DNA from: Saccharicrinis sp. | GTDB taxonomy: Bacteria; Bacteroidota; Bacteroidia; Bacteroidales; Marinilabiliaceae | Assembly: GCA_024635555.1 (NCBI GenBank) | Contig: JAGXIO010000041.1 | Span: forward strand, 1 to 59,578 | Reading direction: 5' to 3' | DNA length: 59,578 bases | In this document: in pieces, positions 26,162 through 35,596 of the stretch | Layout: every line of letters begins with the position of its first letter | Position numbering within the stretch: position 1 is the first letter of the stretch | The notes under the pieces: model-generated | What the model was told of the DNA's origin: nothing | Seen by the model: the letters and a program-made list of their open reading frames with translations, nothing else | The model's database searches: none | Position numbers and translations under genes: made by a program

Positions 26162-28546
26162 TTACTTCAAAATCTTACCCCCCGCCACACGAGTAGCAAA
26201 GGTAGTAAAAGCAACCACCGTTATGGAACTTACCGGCATTAATATGGCCGCCACCACGGGCGACAGGTTTCCGGTAATGGCAAATCCTAAGCCGATAACA
26301 TTATAAAAAAACGAAATTATAAAACTTTGCTTAACTATGGTCATACTTTTTTGGGCAAAGCGTATATATTGATGAAAGTTCTTGAATTTAGAGGCTTCGA
26401 GGATGGCATCGCCGGCAGGTGAAAAATGATAAATATCGTCGGCTAACGAAAGGGCCACATCGCTGCTCATAAAGGCTCCTGAGTCGTTGAGGCCGTCGCC
26501 AGTCATCAATACCGACTTGCCTTTGCGTTGCAAGTTTGCAATAAAATTCATTTTATCTTGTGGTTTCTGGTTAAAATGCATCTTGTCGCCATCGAACATA
26601 TTTACCATATTTTCCCGTTCAGCATCGTTGTCGCCCGATAAAAGATAGAGCGCATACTTATCTTTGAGTTTAGCAAGAACCTCATCAACACCCTGCCTGT
26701 ATTGGTTGCTAATTTTAAAATAGCCCAAAACTTTATTGTCGATGGATAGATAAACGGATGACGCAAGGGGTTTGATTTGCTGGGTTCCTTCACCACTCAC
26801 ATATTCCAATGCCCCCAACTTAACGGGTATATTGTCTACGTTGGCATAAATACCTCGTCCGGGAACTTCGGTATAGCCCACTGTTTTGGGCGTTTCAACA
26901 TCCTTATAAAACTTACTGATAGCAGCACTCAAGGGGTGTGTGGATTGCTGAGCCAGCGAAACTGCTATGGCCAATTCTTCCGGTTTCAAGGGTGAACCTA
27001 CAAAGGCTACGGTGCTTTCCTCGGGTTTAGTGAGGGTGCCGGTTTTATCGAATACAATGGTATCTATCTTGGTCAAACGTTCAATCACATCCACATTTTT
27101 GATATACAGTCCTTTGTCGCCAAAAATGCGCATGGTACTGCCAAAGGTAAAAGGGATGGACAAAGCCAGAGCGCAAGGGCAGGCTACGATAAGAACCGAG
27201 GTGAGCACGAGCAGTGCCATTTTAAAGGTGTCGAGATATAACCAGGTGCCAAAAGCAGCCAGAGCAATGAGAATGATTACGAGGGTGAACTTACCACTGA
27301 TTTTATCCACAGCCGAAGTCAGCGATTTGGTGTTAAGCGTATTCTTTTCGCTCTGGCTCCACAATTGGGTTAAATGACTTTGGGCTACTTCCTTAACTAC
27401 TTTTATGGTGATGGCACCTCCTGTTTGCACTCCCCCGGCATATAAAAAGTCGTCCTTGCTTTTTAGCACCGGGGCCGATTCGCCGGTAACAAAACTGTAA
27501 TCCACCAAGGCAGTTCCTTCTACCAGGGTTGAATCGGCGGGAATAAGCTCTTTGTTGCGTATCAATAAGTAATCACCCTCCTTTATTTCTTCCAGCAAAA
27601 CGCTTTCTTCTTGTTCGTTAAGGCGGGTTACGGCCACCGGGAAATAGGATTTATAATCCCTATCAAAAGCCAGTGCCTGATATGTTTTACTCTGGTACCA
27701 ACGGCCCAGCAGCAAAAAAAACAAGAATCCCGAAAGACTATCAGAATAGCCCGGTCCAATACCCATGAGCACCTCATAGCTGGTCACAAAAAACAGAGCC
27801 AATATGCCAATGGCAATGGGCAGATCGATGTTCACGATGCCTTTAATAATATTTTTACCCGCCGAAAGCAGGTAATCGCTGCCACTGTAAAACACCAGAG
27901 GAATGGTGAGCACGTACATCAGATAATACAAAAATTTGCCGAAGGAACCTTCGATGGGTTCACCGTTAAAATACTCGGGCAAGCTATAAAGCATTACATT
28001 ACCAAACACAAAGCCAGCCACCCCTATTTTGTATAGCAGGTTTTTGTTTTGCACTTGCTTTTCTGTCTTGCCATCCAAGCTTTGTAGCGAAATGTCGGGC
28101 ACATAATGGATAGATACCAACAACTCCACCAACTGGCGCAAGGAAATAATGTGGGTATCAAAACTTACGGTATATTTTTTTTGTACAAAATTAACCGCCG
28201 AATGCTTTACGCCTTTGTTTAATTTGCTCAGGTGTTCCAACAACCAAATGCACGACGCACAATGTATGCTGGGGATATAAAAGGTGACTTTGGCTATTCC
28301 TTCTTCAAAAAACTCGTACAATTTTTCTTTCACCTCATCCTTATCGAGATAAGCATATTTACTCAAATGCGGTGCTTCTTCGAGCCTGATTCCTGGCTGC
28401 TTCTGAAACTCATAGTACCGCTGCATCTTACTGTCGTTGAGCAGTTGATATACGGTGGCACATCCGTTACAGCAAAACTTTTGCTCATTTTGCACAACGG
28501 GATACTTGCCGCAATCGGCTCCACAATGGATGCATTTGTTGGACAT
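26162..28546 (-). CDS. ccoI: Cu(+)-type P1B ATPase for cbb3 oxidase assembly
   Basis: The start at 28546 (MSNKCIHCGADCGKYP) fits better than 28561. The protein of about 794 residues has an N-terminal cysteine-rich metal-binding segment and an HMA-like domain with HCASC near 95. It has the transmembrane VACPCALALS motif, the DKTGTLT phosphorylation site and GDGLNDSGAF. It matches the CcoI/FixI/CopA2 group, which delivers copper for cbb3 oxidase. It is the last gene of the respiratory cluster, 203 bp after the TauE/SafE-like gene. Confidence 0.92.
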   Translation of the reverse strand: MSNKCIHCGADCGKYPVVQNEQKFCCNGCATVYQLLNDSKMQRYYEFQKQPGIRLEEAPHLSKYAYLDKDEVKEKLYEFFEEGIAKVTFYIPSIHCASCIWLLEHLSKLNKGVKHSAVNFVQKKYTVSFDTHIISLRQLVELLVSIHYVPDISLQSLDGKTEKQVQNKNLLYKIGVAGFVFGNVMLYSLPEYFNGEPIEGSFGKFLYYLMYVLTIPLVFYSGSDYLLSAGKNIIKGIVNIDLPIAIGILALFFVTSYEVLMGIGPGYSDSLSGFLFFLLLGRWYQSKTYQALAFDRDYKSYFPVAVTRLNEQEESVLLEEIKEGDYLLIRNKELIPADSTLVEGTALVDYSFVTGESAPVLKSKDDFLYAGGVQTGGAITIKVVKEVAQSHLTQLWSQSEKNTLNTKSLTSAVDKISGKFTLVIILIALAAFGTWLYLDTFKMALLVLTSVLIVACPCALALSIPFTFGSTMRIFGDKGLYIKNVDVIERLTKIDTIVFDKTGTLTKPEESTVAFVGSPLKPEELAIAVSLAQQSTHPLSAAISKFYKDVETPKTVGYTEVPGRGIYANVDNIPVKLGALEYVSGEGTQQIKPLASSVYLSIDNKVLGYFKISNQYRQGVDEVLAKLKDKYALYLLSGDNDAERENMVNMFDGDKMHFNQKPQDKMNFIANLQRKGKSVLMTGDGLNDSGAFMSSDVALSLADDIYHFSPAGDAILEASKFKNFHQYIRFAQKSMTIVKQSFIISFFYNVIGLGFAITGNLSPVVAAILMPVSSITVVAFTTFATRVAGGKILK

Positions 28547-28573
28547 TGTTATGAATTCCAAGTTTAAAGTTTA

Positions 28574-28740
28574 AAGTTATGGTTTATTGATAAGAGATTT
28601 GTAGCTATGGAGTGAAACGACATCCCGCTGCCTTTTTATATTTCCCGCGGGAAGAGACTTTGAGATTAAAGATTAAAAGATTATTAGGTGATTAGCTTAT
28701 TAGGTGATTAGGTTGTTAGGATTTTGGTTTGAGCTATTTC
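28574..28740. other. Gap between the TauE/SafE gene and ccoI
   Basis: The gap holds short near-direct repeats (TTATTAGGTGATTAG twice near 28681-28711) and a small CCGCGGG palindrome. Similar low-complexity ATTAGAT-type repeats occur at 37891-37967 and 58885-58925. No gene is seen. Confidence 0.45.
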
Positions 28741-28749
28741 CTTCATGTA

Positions 28750-29514
28750 TTATTCAGATTCGCTTTGGCAACACGAACCTTTTATGGCCTCTTTTGTATT
28801 TTCCATTACCTCACCTCCCTTTTGCTCCATGTGCATTTGCGGGTGGAGTTTATTTTCGGGTGAACTTAAAAATGGGATGCCCAAACTAAGTCCGCGAAAG
28901 ATAAAGATTAGGCCGATAATAACCACCAGTACCGGTATCACTTTGTTCACTTTTTGGCGGATGGCCACGCTAGCCATATTACCCACCAAAGAAATGCCCA
29001 GCATCATGGGGATGGTTCCCAAGCCGAACAAAATCATAAACAGCGTGCCGGTTACAACATCACCAGTACCTATGGCACCGGCAATGGCCAGATACAACAG
29101 TCCGCAAGGTAGCAAACCATTAAGCTGCCCTATTAAAAATAAGCCAGCGAAGGATCTTTTTACAAACAGTCGCTGAATACCTTTGCGCACCATACTCACG
29201 ATGGGAATTTTTTGAGGTTGCACACTTTTAAATAGCGATGGGAGCAGTACCGACAGAATCATCAATGCACCCATGGCCACCGAAACCCATTGCTGAAAAC
29301 CCACCAATGAAAGCCCTTGGCCTATCAATCCGAATATGGCGCCCATGATACCGTACGTAAGCGTACGCCCCAAATTATACATTACCCCACTAAGCACTTT
29401 TGCACCAATCCCCCTGCCGTGCAAAGGCAAGCTAAGTGCAATGGGTCCGCACATACCGGCACAATGCAAACTGCCCATTAAGCCTAGAACAAAACCTGTT
29501 AAGATTATTTCCAT
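28750..29514 (-). CDS. TauE/SafE-like (COG2836) membrane protein of the cco cluster
   Basis: The 254-residue protein has about six hydrophobic segments. It carries GSLHCAGMCGPIALSLPL near the start, where H-C-x2-M-C resembles copper-linked members of this family, and repeats a similar GQLNGLLPCGLLYLAI segment later. It is found in cco clusters of many Bacteroidota and Proteobacteria. A role in copper supply for the oxidase is plausible from context and the Cys/Met motif. A sulfite-export role is unlikely here. It precedes ccoI. Confidence 0.85.
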   Translation of the reverse strand: MEIILTGFVLGLMGSLHCAGMCGPIALSLPLHGRGIGAKVLSGVMYNLGRTLTYGIMGAIFGLIGQGLSLVGFQQWVSVAMGALMILSVLLPSLFKSVQPQKIPIVSMVRKGIQRLFVKRSFAGLFLIGQLNGLLPCGLLYLAIAGAIGTGDVVTGTLFMILFGLGTIPMMLGISLVGNMASVAIRQKVNKVIPVLVVIIGLIFIFRGLSLGIPFLSSPENKLHPQMHMEQKGGEVMENTKEAIKGSCCQSESE

Positions 29515-29671
29515 TTCCTATTTTTAAGCATCCAGATATAAGAACAAAGTATCTGGATTTTATTATTAAGATAATTGTATCGCAGAACAGCTTTGCACTA
29601 GCTGAGCAAGTCGGACTGCGCTCATGAATGACATCCGATGCACGCCTGTCGAACTCACTCCGCCCGTTGTC

Positions 29672-29940
29672 AAAGTGCTTTACCCCGCTCGTGACTGTCA
29701 ATGCGTCATCTGTTAAGTTCTTCGCACGGTTCGTGACGGTCATTGCGTCAACTGCGAAGTGCTTTGCGAAGCTCACGACTGCCATTGCGTCATCCACGAA
29801 GTGCTTTGCGACACCTACAAAGTGCTTCGCAAAGCTTGTGACTGTCAATGCTTCACTTGTGAAGTACTTTGCAAGGCTCGCGTCTATCATTGCGTCACAT
29901 ACGAAGTGCTTTGTAAGACCCAACAAGCACCTTGTAATAT
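29672..29940. repeat. Degenerate tandem repeat array, 42-bp unit with 21-bp half units
   Basis: AAGTGCTTTGCG-like cores begin at 29673, 29715, 29757, 29799, 29820, 29862, 29904 and 29925. The spacings are 42, 42, 42, 21, 42, 42 and 21. All are multiples of 21, so reading frames stay open through the array on both strands. One minus-strand frame gives a 14-residue repeat of the type AKHFVSDAMTVTSL. The array fills the ccoH-TauE gap. Units differ at many positions, so it is old. Confidence 0.85.
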
Positions 29941-29951
29941 ACAAATTAAGC

Positions 29952-30392
29952 TTATCGCACAACAAAATCCTTTGAAACCATATATTTATGGTCCCCTTCA
30001 CCCCACGAAACAGATACTTGATACCTACCTTTTAATAATTTATCGGCAGCTATAAAAACCACTTTCTGCCCCGAAGGTATCAGAAGAGTAATATCGTTTC
30101 TTTTATCCGATGCTCTATAAAAATATATTTTTTTTATAAAACCATCCTCCGCAACCGAAGGTGCAAGGTGCACCTGCACACCGTTAATTCCGTTTTCGAT
30201 AAATATACTATCCTTATAAACCGCCGACCGTTTGTCCATTTCCATCTTTAATGAATATTCGGCACCCTGACGGTAATAATCTTTAGTAACCAAGTCGTTG
30301 TTCTCGCGCAGCGAAAAAACCACAAAGGATATAATCCACGCGAAGAATATAACGAAGAAAATTAATATGCCGTGTCCCCAGTTAAATTTCAT
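29952..30392 (-). CDS. ccoH: FixH-family protein
   Basis: The start at 30392 (MKFNWGHGILIFFVIFFAWI) is preferred over 30419. The 146-residue product has a single N-terminal membrane helix with the FixH start W-GHGI, then VTKDYYRQGAEYSLKMEMDKR, the standard family segment. A periplasmic beta domain follows. FixH/CcoH assists assembly and stability of cbb3 oxidase. It lies between ccoG and the repeat array in the same transcription direction as the rest of the cluster. Confidence 0.9.
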   Translation of the reverse strand: MKFNWGHGILIFFVIFFAWIISFVVFSLRENNDLVTKDYYRQGAEYSLKMEMDKRSAVYKDSIFIENGINGVQVHLAPSVAEDGFIKKIYFYRASDKRNDITLLIPSGQKVVFIAADKLLKGRYQVSVSWGEGDHKYMVSKDFVVR

Positions 30393-30461
30393 GCTTCTTT
30401 TAGTTTTTATACAAATCAAGTATTGAACCCTTGCAGGGCTCTATTCAATACGGTTAATTTA

Positions 30462-30507
30462 CCACGGGCTTCACCCGTGGTTATTCACATTCAGCCACTT
30501 CGTGGTT
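30462..30507. repeat. Two-hairpin REP-like module, copy A
   Basis: CCACGGGcttcaCCCGTGG is followed by TTATTCACATTCAG and a second hairpin CCAC-ttc-GTGG. The same arrangement, hairpin, yTATTCAyATTCA, hairpin, recurs at 32246-32293. Both copies flank ccoG. Confidence 0.65.
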
Positions 30508-30669
30508 GATAACAATTAGAGCTCTGAAAGCTTATCTGTCACAAACAGGGGCTTAACTCTTTACTCAAAATATTACATAACCAATCGAGCAAGGAATTCA
30601 ATAGCCCCATATCAGAGTGGTATGCTTACTGGGTCGACTTTTCAACCTTAATCCCTATGCTTTCCTATT

Positions 30670-32031
30670 TCATTTTTCTCTCTTTGGCGCTATAAAGTTG
30701 GCTCTTGTTGTTTCCAGCATCTTGTCTCCAACATATAAACCCAATTGCACCTGTGTGTTTTTGGTGTCGATATCGGCTTTAGACCGTTTAAGAACAATCA
30801 CGCCGTCAAAACTACCATTTTCGTTTAGATGAATGGGGTGTTCGGACAAATAAAATGAACTATTCTCTGGGCTTAATATCTTTAGCTTAATTATTTTAGC
30901 TCCATCTGTTTTGTTTACAATTTTTAGCTGATAGATGTTTGAAATAGTATCGTTGGCCGCTTCCTGAAACATGGTTCCTGGAACCCGCAATAGCGAAGCA
31001 TCTATTTCGGTGCGTAAGGATATAGCGGCCACCAGTGCTGTGAGCAGAACCAGTAAAACCCCCGCATAAGCATAGGTTCGTACGCTTTTAATACTACTTT
31101 TACCCGTTTCAATACTGTATTTTGAAGTAAAGCGAATCAGGTTTTTTGGGCGACCTATCTTCTTCATCACAATGTTACACTCGTCGATACACGCGGTACA
31201 GTTCACACACTCCAGCTGAGTGCCATTTTTTATGTCGATACCTGTGGGGCACACCTCAATGCAAGCACCACAATCAATACAATCGCCTTTTACCTTCCGC
31301 GGTTCGCCCCGTTTGTAATCGTAGGCCACGGTTATCGATTTGCTATCCAACAACACACCTTGCATGCGACCGTAAGGACAAAACATGGTACACACGCCTT
31401 CGCGCAAGTAGGAATATATCCAAAAGTAAAATCCGGTTACAGCGGCCATGGCGGCATATACCCCCCAATATTCGCCAATGGGGCTTTGCCATATCACCCA
31501 TAACTGCTCCGGGCCGGTAAACCACATGATAAACACATTGGTAAAAAACAGGGTGACCAGAAAAAATAAGATGTATTTTAATGCGATACTAAGTTTAGTG
31601 GGTGTTTTTTTTCGTTTCCCGCGTTGGTAATTCCCATGGAATACATACTCTATCCGGCGATACACCATTTCCATAAAAACAGTGTGCGGACAGGCCCAAC
31701 CACACCAAAACCTTCCAAAAACCGCCGTAAATAGCACGATAGAGACAACCACCGTTGCCATCAGTATGGCCATTATCTCTGTGTCCTGCGAATATACCGT
31801 TACGCCAAACAAATGGAACTTACGGTTTATCACGTCGATAAGCATAAAGGGCTTGCCGCCAATTTTAATAATGGGCGCCATTATAAAAAATCCCAACAGA
31901 AAAATAGCCACCACAGTCCGCCGGGTGTACCATTTACCTTTGGGCTGCCGTGCTTTTATCCATTTACGCTTGCCCTTGTCGTCGATGTTATCGGGACGTT
32001 CGCGAAAGGTTTTTTTAATGAGGGATATCAT
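30670..32031 (-). CDS. ccoG: Cytochrome c oxidase accessory protein, 4Fe-4S membrane protein
   Basis: The start at 32031 (MISLIKKTFRERPDNID) is the first that fits CcoG. The protein of about 453 residues has about five membrane helices, with GWACPHTVFMEMVYR in the membrane part and two ferredoxin clusters (CIDCGACIEVCPTGIDI, CVNCTACIDECN). A C-terminal Ig-like periplasmic domain comes last. CcoG is thought to reduce copper during cbb3 oxidase assembly. It sits between ccoP and ccoH, with a 326-bp gap upstream and 277 bp downstream. Confidence 0.94.
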   Translation of the reverse strand: MISLIKKTFRERPDNIDDKGKRKWIKARQPKGKWYTRRTVVAIFLLGFFIMAPIIKIGGKPFMLIDVINRKFHLFGVTVYSQDTEIMAILMATVVVSIVLFTAVFGRFWCGWACPHTVFMEMVYRRIEYVFHGNYQRGKRKKTPTKLSIALKYILFFLVTLFFTNVFIMWFTGPEQLWVIWQSPIGEYWGVYAAMAAVTGFYFWIYSYLREGVCTMFCPYGRMQGVLLDSKSITVAYDYKRGEPRKVKGDCIDCGACIEVCPTGIDIKNGTQLECVNCTACIDECNIVMKKIGRPKNLIRFTSKYSIETGKSSIKSVRTYAYAGVLLVLLTALVAAISLRTEIDASLLRVPGTMFQEAANDTISNIYQLKIVNKTDGAKIIKLKILSPENSSFYLSEHPIHLNENGSFDGVIVLKRSKADIDTKNTQVQLGLYVGDKMLETTRANFIAPKREK

Positions 32032-32357
32032 GGGGTGAGAAATATTATGGTTATTGCGGTGTTGTTGCTTTGGGATATAAAAAAATGACCCGGGTGCAGT
32101 TCTTGTGGTATGCATCTCAGGATGTTTACTTGCACTTTTCGAAATCAGAATTTGCTTTCATAAGCCTGCTGCTTCGTTCCGACGCAAAGCTACTCATCCT
32201 ATTTTATTAATTTTGTGGTGCGTCGGATGTGCATGACGTCATATCCCCCGGGTTAAAACCCGGGGCTATTCATATTCAACCATTCCATGGTTGTTCCGAA
32301 AGCTGTATACCCAATAATTTAGTGTAAGTGTGCAGATAAACGAGATTCAATACCCAC
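32032..32357. other. Gap between ccoP and ccoG
   Basis: This 326-bp gap holds the two-hairpin repeat at 32246-32293 and otherwise unremarkable sequence. No open frame of coding character or promoter was found. A second repeat module lies after ccoG. Confidence 0.5.
32246..32293. repeat. Two-hairpin REP-like module, copy B
   Basis: CCCCGGGTT-aaa-ACCCGGGG is followed by CTATTCATATT and CAACCA-ttcca-TGGTTG. It has the same architecture and linker as 30462-30507, with different stem sequences that keep pairing. Compensated stem changes suggest the structure is what is retained. Confidence 0.65.
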
Positions 32358-32942
32358 CTACTCGCAAGCCTCCCCTTGCGGATCCTTGGGATTAACGGGG
32401 GATGAGCCTACCATTGAATTTAAAATATAGTTGGCCAGATATTTTATTTCTTCCTCCTGCATCATGTTTTTGTATGGCGTCATGCCTTTGGTGGGGCGGC
32501 CATTAGCTATCACGTCCATTACGTTTTCTACGCTGCACCCGTTTATCCAGTAATTATCGGTAAGGTTGGGTCCTATGGAATTCCCTTCGCCTCCGGAGCC
32601 ATGACAGGCCATGCAGGCATTTTTTTCGTACAGGCCTTTCCCTTTTTCAATCATCTGGGCCATGCTCAACTCGGGCATATCGGCTTGGTTGGCCTCTTTT
32701 AAAACCGCCTGCTGCGATTCCCATTCAGCCACAGATTTGGCATACTCACTGGCCTGATCGCGCTCATTACCCGGGTAGCCAAAGTAATGGATCAAATAGA
32801 ACAACGAAAAACCGATGGTGACCAAAAACAGCAGGGTAATCCACAATGGGGCGGGGTTGTTCTGCTCCCTTATTCCATCATACTCGTGCGACTCTATGTT
32901 GTCGAAGTTTTCGTTGGCGTCTTTATTGTTATCCTGGCTCAT
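32358..32942 (-). CDS. ccoP: cbb3-type cytochrome c oxidase subunit III (mono-heme)
   Basis: The 194-residue protein has a cytosolic N-terminus (EYDGIREQNNPAPLWITLLF, the CcoP signature), one membrane helix (about 33-50), and a single cytochrome c domain with CMACH and axial Met in TKGMTPYKNMM. Proteobacterial CcoP usually has two hemes; only one CxxCH is present here. It passes electrons to the catalytic subunit. It follows ccoQ with 2 nt between. Confidence 0.92.
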   Translation of the reverse strand: MSQDNNKDANENFDNIESHEYDGIREQNNPAPLWITLLFLVTIGFSLFYLIHYFGYPGNERDQASEYAKSVAEWESQQAVLKEANQADMPELSMAQMIEKGKGLYEKNACMACHGSGGEGNSIGPNLTDNYWINGCSVENVMDVIANGRPTKGMTPYKNMMQEEEIKYLANYILNSMVGSSPVNPKDPQGEACE

Positions 32943-32944
32943 GC

Positions 32945-33154
32945 TTACTCGTTTTTATTGTTTTGTTGATTGTCTATTGGCGCCATATCATCATCCTCCA
33001 AAATAGAATTTTTATATTTTTTCAGATCGGATTTAGGCGTACGTATGGTTTTATAAACTACGATGACAAACAGCGTGATAAATATAGCTATACCAATAAT
33101 GTAATACCACTCTATACCCTTTACTCCTTTTAATACTTCGCTTACAAATCCCAT
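32945..33154 (-). CDS. ccoQ: CcoQ-like small subunit
   Basis: This 69-residue protein has one membrane helix (about 17-36, YYIIGIAIFITLFVIVVYKT) followed by a charged tail. Size, topology and position between ccoNO and ccoP (3 nt and 2 nt gaps) match CcoQ, which stabilises the oxidase complex. The sequence itself is too short for firm family assignment, so the call leans on context. The tail (DDDMAPIDNQQNNKNE) is low in complexity. Confidence 0.75.
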   Translation of the reverse strand: MGFVSEVLKGVKGIEWYYIIGIAIFITLFVIVVYKTIRTPKSDLKKYKNSILEDDDMAPIDNQQNNKNE

Positions 33155-33157
33155 ATC

Positions 33158-35317
33158 CTACTTTTCATTTTCGACACCCGAAATATCCTTACCCAATTTA
33201 TGCAGATAGGCAATCAATGCGATCATCTCTTTGTCGGGCTCTATTTCGATACCGGATGCTTTTAAATCCTCCACTATCTTATTGGCCTGCTTCATATAAT
33301 CTGCAATAGCCTCATCTTCGTACCCCTCGCGATACGGAACGCCCAAGGTTCTCATCACCTTAATTTTTTTGGGCACCAAGTCAAGTACAACATCATTTTC
33401 GGCCAGCCACTTATACGGGGGCATAATGGTTTGCGGATTCATCTCCAAAGGCTCCATAAAGTGATTGTAATGCCACACCGCTGTTTTGTATGTGGTGGAA
33501 CCGCCTATGGACACATCGCCCAAGTATCCGGCTCTGGCCAAATCCGGACCTGTGCGTCGCGAACCCCATTGGAACGGATGGTCATAAACAAACTCCCCTA
33601 TCTTGGAGTATTCCCCATAACGATCCGTCTCCCAGCGCAAAGGTCGTATTTGCTGCGAATGGCAATTGTAACATCCGTTAGATATGTAGAGGTCGCGTCC
33701 GGTGAGCTCCAGCGGGGTATAAGGTTTAACGGCCGCAATTTTAGGGATGTTCGATTCCACGCTCAACAGAGGGATAATTTCCACTGCACCGCCAATGGCA
33801 ACTGCAATAAAAACAAATATAGAAAATCGCACCCCTCTGCGCTCCAACCACCTATGCACATTTTCGCGATCGGGATTCCTCTTGGCAGGATTTACCAGCG
33901 CCGGTGCTTCCGATGGTTCATCGGCCACCATGTTCCCCATTTTCATGGTCTTTATTATATTAAACAAAAACATGAGAAACCCTGTGAAAAATAACAGCCC
34001 TCCCACAATCCTAAAGGTATAAAGAGGAAGGATTTGAATGGTTGTTTCCAAAAAGTTAGGATAGGCGAGCGATCCTGTTGGGGTATATTCTTTAAGCATT
34101 AACCATTGTGTAATGGCGGCCCAATAAAGTGGAATGGCAAACAAAAGAATACCTAAGGTAGCCACCCAAAAATGCGCATTGGCCAATTTACCCGAATATA
34201 ATTTTGTTTTAAACAAACGGGGCACCAGCCAATAAAACATACCAAAAATAAGTCCGCCGTTCCAGCCCATGCCCGCAATGTGGGTATGGGCAATGGTCCA
34301 GTCCGTGAAATGACTAATGGAATTTACCGTTTTCAGTGCCATCATAGGCCCTTCGAAGGTGGCCATACCATAAGCGATCAAAGCAACCACAATAAATTTG
34401 AGATCGGCTCTTTCACTTACCTCGTCCCATGCTCCGCGTAAGGTGAGCAATCCGTTTATCATACCGCCCCAAGACGGTGCTATCAGCATAATCGAAAAAG
34501 TTACGCCCAGTGCTTGCAGCCAGTCGGGCAGCGCATTGTACAACAGGTGGTGCGGACCTGTCCACATATATAAAAATATAAGGCTCCAAAAATGGATGAT
34601 GGAGAGTTGATACGAATAGATGGGTCTATTGGCTGCTTTGGGCAGATAATAGTACATCAGTCCCAACCATGGGGTAGTCAGGAAAAAGGCTACGGCATTA
34701 TGCCCGTACCACCATTGCACCAAGGCATCCTGTGCTCCGGCATATACAGGATAGCTTTTGAACAGCGACACCGGTATTTCGATGGAGTTTACGATATGCA
34801 GGATGGCCACACCCAAAAAGGTGGCGAGGTACCACCAAGCGGCGGCATAAATATGTTTAACCCTGCGTTTGATGATGGTACCTATCATGTTCCATCCAAA
34901 CAGCACCCACGATATGGCTATTAGTATGTCGATAGGCCATTCGAGCTCGGCGTATTCTTTGCCGGTGGTGAAGCCCAGCAATAAGGTAATGGCTGCAAGT
35001 ACTATTACCAGCTGCCAGCTCCAAAAATGTATTTTGCTGATAAGGTCGTTAAACAACCTCGCTTTGAGCAAGCGCTGCAAGGAGTAATAAATACCCGCAA
35101 ACATGGCATTACCTATGAAAGCAAAGATAACCGCATTGGTGTGCAATGGACGCACCCTGCCAAAGGAGGTGTACTCGAGCCCAAGGTTAAAAACCGGATA
35201 GGCCAGCTGCAACGCGGCCAACAAACCAACAATCAAGGCTACCATGCCCCACACAATAGTTGCAACGGTAAAGTTCCTTACAATTGCATTGTCGTATTTA
35301 AATTTTTGAATCTCCAT
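33158..35317 (-). CDS. ccoNO: Fused cbb3-type cytochrome c oxidase subunits I and II
   Basis: This 719-residue protein joins CcoN (about 1-460) to CcoO (about 490-719). The CcoN part has the metal-ligand histidines in RPLHTNAVIF, WWYGHNAVAFF, TGPHHLLYN and HTHIAGMGWNGG. The CcoO part has a membrane anchor (SIFVFIAVAIGGAVEIIPLL) and a heme site NGCYNCHSQQIRPL. The N-to-O fusion is the usual Bacteroidota form. It reduces oxygen to water and pumps protons. It lies 3 nt before ccoQ and 45 nt after ccoS. Confidence 0.96.
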   Translation of the reverse strand: MEIQKFKYDNAIVRNFTVATIVWGMVALIVGLLAALQLAYPVFNLGLEYTSFGRVRPLHTNAVIFAFIGNAMFAGIYYSLQRLLKARLFNDLISKIHFWSWQLVIVLAAITLLLGFTTGKEYAELEWPIDILIAISWVLFGWNMIGTIIKRRVKHIYAAAWWYLATFLGVAILHIVNSIEIPVSLFKSYPVYAGAQDALVQWWYGHNAVAFFLTTPWLGLMYYYLPKAANRPIYSYQLSIIHFWSLIFLYMWTGPHHLLYNALPDWLQALGVTFSIMLIAPSWGGMINGLLTLRGAWDEVSERADLKFIVVALIAYGMATFEGPMMALKTVNSISHFTDWTIAHTHIAGMGWNGGLIFGMFYWLVPRLFKTKLYSGKLANAHFWVATLGILLFAIPLYWAAITQWLMLKEYTPTGSLAYPNFLETTIQILPLYTFRIVGGLLFFTGFLMFLFNIIKTMKMGNMVADEPSEAPALVNPAKRNPDRENVHRWLERRGVRFSIFVFIAVAIGGAVEIIPLLSVESNIPKIAAVKPYTPLELTGRDLYISNGCYNCHSQQIRPLRWETDRYGEYSKIGEFVYDHPFQWGSRRTGPDLARAGYLGDVSIGGSTTYKTAVWHYNHFMEPLEMNPQTIMPPYKWLAENDVVLDLVPKKIKVMRTLGVPYREGYEDEAIADYMKQANKIVEDLKASGIEIEPDKEMIALIAYLHKLGKDISGVENEK

Positions 35318-35362
35318 TGTTCAATCTCTATTGTTTGAATCACTAGCGTGATATGCGATATA

Positions 35363-35584
35363 TTATTTTATCTCTTTGTCAATTTGCTTGTCAATTTCCA
35401 CTTTGTTTTCCGTGGGTTCCTTTTCGTTCGCATCATCCAACGTTTCCTCATCATCAAATAATATGCGCACCGATGACGAATACGTATCTTCGTATTGGCC
35501 TGATTTTACGGCCCAGATAAACACACCCAAAAAAATAAGCGCAGCCAATAAACTTACCCCTACCAATAAATATAGTATGTTCAT
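35363..35584 (-). CDS. ccoS: cbb3-type oxidase assembly protein
   Basis: The 73-residue protein has an N-terminal helix (about 3-27, LYLLVGVSLLAALIFLGVFIWAV) followed by SGQYED, the CcoS signature, and an acidic tail with DDEE. CcoS is needed for cofactor insertion in cbb3 oxidase. It precedes ccoNO by 45 nt and follows the cytochrome gene at 35597 by 12 nt, so the redox module and the oxidase genes appear to be one transcript. Confidence 0.9.
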   Translation of the reverse strand: MNILYLLVGVSLLAALIFLGVFIWAVKSGQYEDTYSSSVRILFDDEETLDDANEKEPTENKVEIDKQIDKEIK

Positions 35585-35596
35585 GGCTGTTGACTT

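Noticed and set aside
29672-29940. CRISPR array
   Set aside because: Units are contiguous and degenerate, with no unique spacers and no cas genes nearby.
29432-30001. A 189-codon minus-strand frame through the repeat array
   Set aside because: It overlaps the end of ccoH and the start of the TauE-like gene, and both strands are open because the repeat unit is a multiple of 21. I call only the repeat.
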